Positions 34,027 to 46,000 of a stretch of 64,000 nt of DNA are shown here, piece by piece. Below the pieces are notes generated by a model. It made no database searches and was not told the origin of the DNA. It saw only the letters and a program-made list of their open reading frames with translations. Made by a program: the position numbers and the translations under genes. The first letter of the stretch is position 1, and each line of letters starts with the position of its first letter. The DNA is from Protonemura montana (Eukaryota; Arthropoda; Insecta; Plecoptera; Nemouridae), in NCBI GenBank assembly GCA_947568835.1, contig OX387604.1, forward strand, positions 11,933,076 through 11,997,075, read 5' to 3'.

Positions 34027-37000
34027 TCAAACTTTGTGGTGCCTCATCTCAAACTGGTTGCGTACTCCGTACGCCCCGGCGTAATGGTCCGGGTGGTTGG
34101 TGCGATTGCAGTTTGCAGGGGGTGCCGTTGCTGGAACGACAACAGAAGAAACATTATAAAGTGAAGCAAGACACAAAAGAACAGTACAATTATTTACTGG
34201 ATAATGATGAGGGGGTTATATTGCCTCCATCTTCTTTTTCTGGGGGATCCAGGAAACAAAATCATATTGTTATTCTTTATTTGCAGTAAGTATAAACTGG
34301 TTCCTTGACTAAAAACATCTCTTTCAGAGCAAATTTTCCAAAAATTCCGTCCTAGAAAAAAGAAACTGGATTCAACCAATAAGTGAGGTTTTTCAAAATG
34401 GTTGACTCGTGTTTTTTTGTGTGTGTAGTTTGGTAGCGTTAAAAGAGAGAACAAATTTGGGATTCACAGCTGATGCAAAACTCAAATTTTTTACTGCAAA
34501 AACTAGAAAAACACCTCGACCATGCTCTTTTACAATGCATTTAAGTATAAGACTAAACAATGTTTTTGATATTGAAAAGTGTCAATTTGTTGCCTTTAGT
34601 GTGACGAGTCGACTAGTTTTTGTTTCGTCGAGATCAGACAAGCGGTGTGGCCGTCTAGTTGTATCCAGTAAACCTAGGTATAGACCTGGATAAGCTCCCA
34701 CTCCAATAGCAATAAAATAACTGATTTTCAAGGGTGAATGAATTCTTTGCCTCGATTTAAATCAACCAGGTTAACCACTGAGTGCAATCAACTAGAATCT
34801 AGACTTAGACTCTCTTGCACTATTTAAAAATTGCAAGTGGTACACACTAAGTATCCAGTAAAACCAGCTTAAGTTCAAAAAGAAAACAAAAAATATAGAG
34901 AAGTGAACAAGATAAAAACCATTTAAAAGCCAATATTTCCCAAACCTCCAGTCTCCAGGACACAATGCCATCCATGAAAATTTCATTAACCCCTCACCAT
35001 GACATGTAATAGTAAGGTAATGCAAACAATGTACCTAGTGGAGGCTGACCTTTGGGAGCATAATACTGTCCCCGACCTTCCCCATATCCGTGCGCCGGGC
35101 CGCGCGGCGGCGGGGCGCGACTGTTCCCGCTGGGCCGCTGGCCGCCACTGCTGGCGCCTGCGTGTGGCTGCCGCTGGAACAAGCGACACACAACACGCTC
35201 AGGCCCGGCACATCTCTCAATTGGCTGCTCGAACATGCCACGATTGATTTGTGGTGTTAAATAAAACACCATTTAACAGCAGATTCGGTGGCCATTGATC
35301 AAGGCGTCAATGAATGATAGGGTAATGATGAGTATAATTAATTATTTAACGTAGGCTTCAGGGGGGGGGGGGGGGGGACGTCACAATCTCGGTAGATAAT
35401 GGACTGTGCTATACAATTAAAAACATAATGTAAGGTAAAATGATAATGTTTGTTTGAGAAAATTTCGAGTGTTTTTTTTTTAACATCACCCGAAGATAAT
35501 CGTAAATTGCGAAATTTCAGAATTTTGACAAACAATTGAATCAATAATTTGGCATAAATAAATATTGCCACACCCAGCTTATTCAAGAAGCAATGAGGCA
35601 GGAAAAGCAGAAAAACTATTGTATTGATCAATTTTTGAACTTAAAGGGGCACTTACCCTTCAAAATTAATTTTCACCATAGATTTTTAACTGTAATATGA
35701 ATTGAAATTGACCTATTTAAAAGAATTTTCTGAAAAAATGGATTTGCAATTAATTATCTAAGACTTCTGGCTTTTCGCGCGGCGCGATCTGCGAGCTGAG
35801 TACGATTCTCTTGTAGAGTACTGTCTTTCCTTGCGGCCGCTCCGTTGGCCAAAGTTGCCAAAAGTCTATCCTCTCCCTACCAATTCTTCCTTCTGAGCGC
35901 TGTCGCTGCCGCTCAGAACGGCACTTCACGAAAATATGCAATATGCTAATTAGTAATTACATACCTACGGTAATTTGCTTACTGTGGCTAAACGAATAAT
36001 CGTATCATAAAGCCAAATTATTTCAACACAGAGGAAGAATGGAGGACTATGCTAAAATTATTTGAATTTTATCTAATGAGAGGTTTGTCTAGGTGCTAGG
36101 GGTCGAAAAAGCACTATGGGTTATTTCTTATGGGAGTATTTTTTCTGAGCAGGCAATTGTTGCACGGATGGCCGTGGACACAGGAGTTTTTTTTTATAGT
36201 CCAAATGTTATTACTTTATCTTCCAAATCGATGGTAAAAATTAATTTTGAAGGGTAAATGCCCCTTTAACAGATATCAGCAGCTTGACTATTAGGACCGT
36301 GTCTGGTAGACACTTGTTTCGGCCAAAAATATGTGTCTATATATACTAAAAAAATATCAATATATTTTGTCCACAGACCATAACAATTTTAGAAGAACCA
36401 ATAGCATGATTAACTGATATTTGGAATTGGTTTCAACAAAATTATGGTCGTACTGAAGAGGAACTCACCATTCTTCTTAAAGTGTTCATTGGCCGTCGCA
36501 GGGTTTCACTGAATCTTCGCGCAGGCGGCTTTTTAGGGTTTGAAGACGGCGTGTGTACGGCGCAGCATTTGATGAAGAGGCCCATGAAGATGATGAACCC
36601 AATGCCCATGAGCAACACAGCCCACCAGTACTCCTAGTAAGGGAACAGGCAGGCAACCAGGCTTAGGAAACAGGCAACCAACAAGGGTTCACTTGAAATA
36701 AATGCTATAGGGACAACTTAATCTTTTTCTCATTACTTTTAGTGATAAAGGCTCAGTTTTCTCAGTGACAGAAACACTATCAACAACACAATCCACTTCT
36801 TGTACCTTTAGTTTTTCTTAAATGCACTTATCCAGCCTTTAGCACCTTCCTACCTAACATAAATAATACACTGCGACCGAAATCTTTATAAATTTAGACT
36901 CAAATTCCCATTCGCAAAAAAATAAAAATGACTAAAACAAAGATTTTAAAACAAAGATCCAGTACCTAACGAAAAAAAAGAAAAAGATCACAAAAACAAA

Positions 37001-40000
37001 GATTTTAAAAACGTTTAAGTAAAAATTCCAATTGAGCAATTCTTTATGTTGCCCACATGAAGATAAATAAAAATTATATTTAAAAGAAAAAATGTTATCT
37101 GAATGATTTCCAACAAAGAAATTGTTTGTTTACTGTTTATTTATGACTATTACTATTTTCTTATTTCATCAATACAACCAAGTCGAAATGCAGTAGTTTA
37201 CCGTCAAGTGTGTATAGAATGTACACTCTCAACGATTATACTCATCTGCAATGGCAATTGCAATGGCAATTACTAAGAGATATTTAACTCTGAATCAACT
37301 CGATTTAATTCTCAGAAATAGCTATAAAAATAGAGAATAAGCATTGCATATATATATCAAACTAAATTGGTAAAATGGCAGCGTTTAACAAATGTCAGAT
37401 CTATTGGGCAAATGAAACCAATCCAACTGATCTCAACAAAATTATAGAAGAATTCTTAAATAGCTCTTTGAGTGTTTGTTCGGTATATATGGAGTAATAA
37501 TTTTGGAAAAAAACTTACAAAAAACTTACTTACATCACCGGACAATGGGGTGAAAGCAGACAGTTCAAAAACTTTTTTGAGTTGCTACGTGCATAGTAAA
37601 AGAGAAAGATGTTGAAAGGGAAGTAGAGCACACCCAACACTATTTTTAAAAGGGATATGATTTCCAACTACCTTTCAGTCTGACTCATACTCTATCGGTC
37701 CATCAAGATTGTATTTTAAATTTCTACATGGTTTTACTAAAATCAGGGGTTATTGTCAGGGGGTAATATCAGTGCCACAATTTTGTGTGAAAGAGGTAAT
37801 CTTCTAAGATACAAAAAAAAATGGGTTGGAAAGCTTGAAAACCATGGAAGATAACAATTTAATACTTAACCCACATCGTTTTCTCTCCATTCACACAACT
37901 GTCCCTTTTGACCCCATCTTACAGTACTGACGGCAATGCAGCCACAGGAAAAGCCTTAGGATGTCATATGACTTTGGGATTTTGAATTTTTTCAACCAGC
38001 CTTGTGAAAACCAAATTTCTTACCGTTATCCACTGAGCGACTGTCAACAGTGTCTCTTTGTTAAACAGCATATTCTTCAATCTTGCCAGTGGACCCTCTG
38101 CATCTACCGCTCGGCACTTGTAAAACACATCACAGTAACCCTAGAAGAATTAATTACGTATTTGTTAGTACCTTTTACCATTAACATCCCTTTACACTTG
38201 TTGAATAAGGCTCATGGACAGAATTATACTTGCAATGAAAAATGTGTAAAAAAATCTAATTATCAAGTGACCTCCAAATTAATTTTAAAAATATTAGATA
38301 CCTAAACCTATCATATCTTGTTTTAAACTGGAAACAATTCAACCCAACAGGAAATTTGCTATAAACTGGGCATGATTATGTAAGTATTTTTTTCAATCAC
38401 CTGGAAGTTATCACATGGCGAGCCGGGCCGCAAACTGATGCCACCTGGCGACAATCCAACGTATTGTGCGAACTCGCTTGTGCTCATGCACTTGCTCGGA
38501 TCGGTGCCATTGTAGCACGCTAACTCACACAGTTTGCGCTTGTCAATGTTTGGGATGATGTGACTCGTAAGGAAGCACTCAGTCATGTTCCACTCCAAGC
38601 AGATAGAGCCCGTGCATTCCCCATTGATGCACAGCTGGACAATGGAAAATAACCATGGTTAGAACTATGTCCTCTAATTTCATTCTAAATAGCCTGTTAT
38701 ATTTTGGTGATGGCTTTATGTCCTGACCACTGCGCTGAATAAAAATGTAACATTTTTTTAGATAAATTTCTGCATTAGCGTAACTATTTTGAAAATTTGA
38801 AGTATAGAGAAACTTTTCAGAATTAAAGCAGTTGGATTCAGGAGGGCAAAGCATAACCTTTGTCTGGTTTAAGGTAATTTTGTACTAATATCTTCTTTAA
38901 TTTACGTAATTACATAACAAATTTTCTAGGTATCAACCACATAAAAATTGTTTCTATTTCCTCGATTGATTGATTATTGGGGTTCAACGACGCACTGTTT
39001 TGACATCTGGCCATGTGGGACTGGTCTAATGGCATCGGTGAACGAGTGGATGATGACGAGGATGATGATGAACCTAACCTAGCCTAGAAGCGAGGAGGGT
39101 AAATTCGGTGCTGGCACGTAGCCTACTCCTGTTGAAGAGCACCATGGGCTGTTACCTGCCTAACGTCCCTTCCGAAGAACAGTACTACGCCAACAACAGG
39201 ATTCCTCCACAAATCCATGCCGTCGAGAGGTTGATAAGCAAGGCAAATGCAGTTGCTGTACTAACTTTCATCCCTCCAACCTCTCTCCCAAATAGAACTG
39301 GTCATGTGTATGATGGTCACCCATCCAATACCTGACTCAGCGCAGTGTTGCTTAACTTTGGTTATCTGATGAGAACTGGTGTTTCCAACAAGCCACACCG
39401 TTCGGTGTCTATTTCCTTATTAAATGCGCAGGGTTCCAGGAATTTGACGACAACACACTGACTGCAGACAGTGTCAAATTTAGTGATGTACTTCTGCATA
39501 ATATGCACTTTTAAAAAAAATCCTAAGATATGCAAAAGTTAACTATCTTTAAAAACAAGTGAACAAATCAATCTCTCTCGTTACATTTTGGCAGTTGAGT
39601 GTCTTCATATAAGACTATGGAGATAAATGCAGGTCAAACTAACCTGAGTGCCTTCGTTACATCGAGTCTTGTTAATCTTCGGGCCGGGCACAGGGCATTC
39701 CGGAGATCTGCCGTTGCAATGTGAAGAGAAACTGCAATCCAACTCGTGGCGGCACATCATGTGGTGCGACTCTGGCACAAACTGGCATACATCGCTCGAA
39801 CAGCACGGACCTTGACTAGGGCTGCAACAAAAGCACAAGCACTGATGTAGTCCCACTACTAACTACTAACAATCGGTGATGGGGGTGACACATTTCTTAG
39901 TTAGAAAATGGACAAGTGCAGGGAAAACAATTTGGTCACATTGTGCTGAAGTTAGCTGTGCTTTCTTAGCATTCAGCACAAAGTATTAACACGAGAACTT

Positions 40001-43000
40001 TTGATGCCACATCAGTCACAAGTTGATTAGACCGTTGTGGAAACGTGCTTACCTGCATTGAGTTTGATATTTTCTGTCGCATCCGTGTGCAGAACTGTTA
40101 CGCATGCGATCCATTTCGCTGACTTGCCGAGGGTAGCAACACCTCTCTGAGCATTCCTCATCGTCGTATCCACAGTCGCATTCTTCCCCAGCCTCCACGA
40201 TTTTGTTCCCACAAAATGCACCTTCCGAAGCTGAATGCCAAAGAACAGGTTAGTAAGTTTTGAAGTTTTCCAAGGAAATCTTTTCTTGTCCAATCGAAGT
40301 GGGAAACACTTAAAAACAATTTACATTTTAAACAGAAGGGAAGATTGAGGGAAACTTGCCAAGGTAAAGGAAATGACTTGCCAATTTTCTGAATAGTTCA
40401 AATTTAAACACCAAAAGATCAACAGTAACAAACTAGCATACCTACCTATGAAGTTCACATGTTCATATAACACTAACATAATAGGGTCATTCCATGTGTA
40501 ATCACTCACCTCAAACTTTGACCGACCCAGATTTTGATGAAAATTGGTATACTTGTTAAGTTTGTTGACTTAGGGGCTATTTTTTAATTTTTTTTTTTTT
40601 GGTCCAACCGTTCGGATATTACAAGGGGGGGAAGTTGGGGTCATTTTGCCCCCCGCGCGTGTAGTGACCACCCTTTCTACGCAATATCTAGGGTTCTATG
40701 GGAGCTACAGAGCTGGGAAAAAAATCATCTGAAAGGTAATTTCATACCCTACCTGAATATGGAAACAAAAATGACGATATGTTAATACGAATTTAATTGT
40801 GATTTTACACATCTGCATTTTCCAAAATGACCATATCGCTGATGAGTCATTTTTGATTTGCCTGATTTTTTTTCTATATGTACAGAACATACATATGATC
40901 ATGTGTTCCAAAAATCAAGATGGGTGTTCTACTACTTTCCAAGAAAAAAAAATGTTTTCTGCAAATTCATTCATAATATAAATTAATATGAACTGAATTT
41001 AAGACAACATTCAAGAAAATGATCATTACTTACAATCATAGCTACTATGAAGTACAAATTTGCATATCTTAAGAGAGATGTAGTTTACCTTATTGAGGTA
41101 CATATTTTATAAGCCCTGCTGTTGCCCTGTTGGTGTCTGTAGCCGACAAAAAGTATGTTCGACCAGTTGCCGTGTTGGGGTCGGCCAGTGTTAAAACATC
41201 AGCAAAAGCTACAATTAGTTTGTCTTGTACACTGGGATAAAAATATGATGGAGCTGGTCCATGAGGGTGTAGAAAGTTGACTTGAAGTTCAAGAGACTGT
41301 GATGATTTTTCAAGAACACACGCTAGCCACCAGTCTTCGTTGTATGCTACAGTGATGAAACTGCCCACGTCTTTGAACTCAAACTCGGGTATTTCTGCTG
41401 CTGTTGCTTCCTCCTCTTCTTCTTCTTCTTCTTCTTCTTCTCCTTCTTCATTTTTCTCAACAATCTTCACAATGTTGATTTCTTCAGAAAGAGAAAAGTG
41501 TTTCACATGTAAGGAAGTTAGCGATTTTGGGTAGAACGCATGAAAGCTTCTTGTGCCTACGATAGTTTTTAATTCTTTGAATCGTTCTTTAAGTTTGATG
41601 CCATTTGCTGTAATCTCTTCATTGGCTACAAACACAAAATTTACAGTCCACACATTTTCTGTTGCCCACCGGTAAAAGTCTATCGGCGTCATTATTTGGT
41701 CGGCATATGGTTTCTGTAAACTTGCCCGTGCTGCATTTCGTTTTACAGTCCCACCAACTCCATCGCATGGTCCTTTACCGTGGGATGTGGCAAAAAAATG
41801 CCACTCAGCAGTTAGTTCGAAGTCAACTTCATGATGGCACAAGTTGGAAAAATTCTTCTTATTCTTATATTGGGCTGCCGCTCCATCAGAAAAGTAAATT
41901 AAATGGGATACATCCGAAATGTTTTGTTTCAGGTGTCTTATCAGGTGCTTTTGGAAAGTGTGCACAGTAACGGTGTCATGAGTTAGCGAGTCAGAAATGA
42001 CAACGTAACTTAAATGTTGTATGTCTCGATCTTCAGGCTTAAAGTAACACACAAATGGGTGAAGGGTGCATTGGCTGTTATTCCAATGGTAACCTTGTGC
42101 AGCATCCTGGAGCACAAAAGAATAATTCTCAGCGAAGTCGCCCACTACTAAAACTTCCCCTGGTTTAAGGTTGGCTTTCTTCTCCTGCATGAATGCCGCT
42201 TGCTGCCGTGCAATAAAATCATGATTTCTTAATAAAATGCATTTTTCAATAAAACAGTCAACAAACTCATCTGTAGGTTTCGTAATTGTCTCTAGGGTAC
42301 ATCTGTCTGTTGACAGCCACTGTTTATAAGTCACAGAGTCTATGAAATTTTCACTGAATGAGATTTCTAGCCATTCACGAAGTTCATCGGTTCCCGGACA
42401 ATTGCCACACTTTCCTACAAAGCAGTTGAGAAGCGGGGGGTTGCACATGAGGCTGGCAAGGCAGTGTTGGTATGATTTGATGGTACCGTCTGAAAGCAAA
42501 GGCAGCTTTGCTCCCAAAGCCATCAACTTAACGTTTTGGTGTATCGTACAGACACAGACAGAATGTGTCCCAGCTGCTCCTGCCAGAACACAATGTTTGG
42601 GTCTGAGCTCTGCAAACTTCGAGAATCCAACCTTGATGTCAGGATATTTATCTTTGAAGCTGCGATACACTTCACTTAAGTTGCTTAACACTAGTCTCTT
42701 CTGGCGGTGAACTCGATTGTCACCCACTTTAACCGAGACAAAATCTTTTTTACCCGGCATGACACGGCTTACATCATCATTTTCATAAAACTCTTCAATC
42801 AGTTGAATGCAATCAGGGGAAAGAGTTTTTCCTGCTTTTTGATTTGCAGATGGCAGTATCCCTTGGGCCTTTACTAGTTGTTTGGTTTTACGTACCAAAT
42901 GGTTAGATGCATTGAACTCTTGCATTATTCTCTTAATGCTCCAACTTTTTGGAAGCACAGATAAAATTGTTATTTTCTCGCTTCTGGTACTCGTCTTAAA

Positions 43001-46000
43001 CTTTTCTTTCAGTTGTGCTATTATCTCTGACCCATCACGGATGCTGTCCTTGCACTCCTCTGAAGATGTCAAATCTTCTTTGCTGATTTCTTCATTACTG
43101 GGAGATACTAGTTCCAATCTCTTCTTTACACCTTGTGTTATTTCGCTGAACTTTCTTTTCGAATAAAACATAGATTTACCCTTTAGTTTGGTGGTATTAA
43201 TAGGTGACACACCAAATGCAGCTAAAGACTGATTCACGGCATCTGCTTCACAGGGTATGTCCACGAAAGGTAGGTCAAGTTCAGTGGATTTAGTTGGCGT
43301 TAGAACAGAAACGGTTGTTAGTTCCTTCAGCCTGAGCGAGAGCAGCTTACGGCAAGTTGAGCATAATTTCTTTCCAGGGATGAGGTCGGCAATCTCCAAG
43401 TATTTCGTCCTGGATGCTGCATTAATTTCTCTTAACCCATTAACTTTCACTATTCCACAGTGAGCCTGAAACGGATCGCAGCATAACTTGTGGTGACAGC
43501 TATACAGACGAAGGAATTTCTTTTCATGTAAATGACACACGGTCTTCACATTATCACACTTAGTACGCAGAGCTAATGATAACTGCTGGTCACTATTGAA
43601 ACTTTCAATGCTTTTAATCGCTAGATCTTCGATGGGTCCACATTCTTCTTCAAAGAACAGTCCAATTGAGCACATTATGAATCTCTAAATAAAAGGTGCT
43701 TGAGAGCAAATTAGCTTCTATCCTCATCAACATGAGGCCAGAGACTGATTGCTTTAGTCCAGACAAGAAATTACCAAACTTTTTACTTGTAACCTGTTAC
43801 AACTTGATCCATGATTCAGGAGCATGACAAACAATCTATAGTTGTATTCTAGGGAATACCATTTTAAGATTCTTGTAGATGCAAGTCCAGACAAGAAATG
43901 AACAAACTTTTGACTTCTATGAACTGTTTCAACTTGATCCATGATTTACAGGAATATGGCAAACAATCGATTTGTATTGTAGAGAATAACATTTCAAGAA
44001 CATGCAACTGTGCAAACAAAAATCAACTTTAATATAAAATATATGCCAGTGCTCTGATCACAATAATTGTGATCAAAATGCTGTTCTACTGGCAAAAAGG
44101 CACTTTTTTATAGAAAAAATTTTTTTTCTTGGAAAGTGGTAAAACACCCATCTTGATTTTTGGAACACATGATCATATGTATGTTCTGTATATATAGAAA
44201 AAAAATCAGGCAAATCAAAAATGACTCATCAGCGATATGGTCATTTTGGAAAATGCAGATGTGTAAAATCACAATTAAATTCGTATTAACATATCGTCAT
44301 TTTTGTTTCCATATTCAGGTAGGGTATGAAATTACCTTTCAGATGATTTTTTTCCCAGCTCTGTAGCTCCCATAGAACCCTAGATATTGCGTAGAAAGGG
44401 TGGTCACTACACGCCCGGGGGGCAAAATGACCCCAACTTCCCCCCCTTGTAATATCCGAACGGTTGGACCAAAAAAAAAAAAAAAAAAAAATAGCCCCTA
44501 AGTCAACAAACTTAACAAGTATACCAATTTTCATCAAAATCTGGGTCGGTCAAAGTGAAATTTAATTAAAAGTGAGTGATTACACATGGAATGACCCAAT
44601 ACTCTTAACAAGAAATAAAGCATACATGCCAGTAAAGGCATGCTGTCATCAGTGAACAACTCCTGGTTCTATCGTGGAGTGAGCAGGTTATAGGTAGAGA
44701 CAGAATGTTAATATTTAAGTGTACAGGAATATGCTGTTAAGTGGAGCCCCGTCGTATGAAAATTAATTTCAACATTTCTCGTAGGTTACTCGCTTTTGAG
44801 ACTATTCATGCTCAAATGATCTCCATCAATTTTTACCTCAACGATTGATATACACGTAACAATATTTTGAGTCGTAATTATGTAATTGAAGAGATTTTTT
44901 TAAAAGGACGGCTGCAAGCGCCATCTGTATTTGCCTTCTGTTACCGCTTATAGCCGGCTCGTTTGCTCCGCAGGCAGCTCAACATTAACGCTCTGTCTCT
45001 GTCTCTACCTATAACCAGCACACTTAACGGTTCTACATTAGCTATCATGTGACATGCGCTCACAATAGCTCCATCGAAAACACCAACAAAACTGGAGATC
45101 TCATCCCATCTCTCACGACTCATCTCCTAGGTCTCAGGGATGATCTCATCTCTCAGGCCATTGACTTACCAGTAAAACAATTCCTCTTCTTGTTGTCTTC
45201 AATTGCGTCCAGTACGTTGCTGATATTTCCAATGCTACAGCTAGAAAACTTGCTGTTGTTTGGCCGGTCACCGCTAGTTGCAGACGCAAACATGATGAAG
45301 TTTCCACTCAAGCCACCAGGCCGGCAGTCCGGGGGGTAGTCATGCTGCAACAGGTAATGAACATGAAACGCTAAATCAAATCATTGTAGACTGTCTTCCA
45401 AACTGGTGTTCATTAATAACCTGGTCGCATCGATGTAGCAGTTATAAAGCAGTGCTAGCGTTGGCCGGTGCTGTTTACTTTGTTGAACTAGCACTGCCTG
45501 AGCACCTCGAGCAACACATGAATAACCTAACATCCCCTTGTCTGGTCAACAATTAGTTTTTTGAAGGATAGCCTGCTATTTTGATGATATTTGAATGAAA
45601 AGTACTAAAGAATAAGTTATATTTTGACGGCTAGTTTGTTAATTTTTAACATTCTGTCAGAGCACAGACTTTAAAACAGGCTTCTGAGTGCCTGTATGCT
45701 CAAATTTAAAGATGATCTTCCAGAGATGCCCTGCGTTATATTTACTAGATCAAAGAAACACTCTCAAAGGTTTTTTAAAAGTGTCAACACTTGATGTGCT
45801 GTCACACTTGGGTGCACCTGATGTTTAAGATTGAGACAGATCAATAAGTCTGTTTCTTTGATTTGTGGTAATAACTAACCGGGGATCCAAAGTTGTGCCC
45901 GATCTCGTGTGCAAGAGTTAGCTGAGACACCTTCGGTGGTACCCGGCTATTGTAGTTGACGAAGGTGATGATGCCAGTATTCAGACTTCTTTTGGTCGAT

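Larger units (their letters stand above)
40484..44597 (-). mobile_element. Apparently intact DNA transposon, ~4.1 kb, long terminal inverted repeats
   Basis: Left and right termini (GGGTCATTCCATGTGTAATC and its inverse) begin inverted repeats of about 460 bp each, at about 40484-40948 and 44120-44597. These differ only by scattered substitutions, by homopolymer length and by a short insertion near the outer end. A 4-bp duplication, AATA, flanks the element (40480-40483 and 44598-44601). The interior is filled by one open 861-aa ORF on the minus strand. High arm identity and the uninterrupted ORF point to recent insertion. It sits in the kuzbanian intron between exons 45170-45344 and 40053-40230, in the same orientation as the gene. 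Confidence 0.9.

Noticed and set aside
44286..44537. Minus-strand ORF with a Phe run in the right inverted repeat
   Set aside because: It is a translation of the A/T homopolymer and terminal repeat of the transposon, not a gene.
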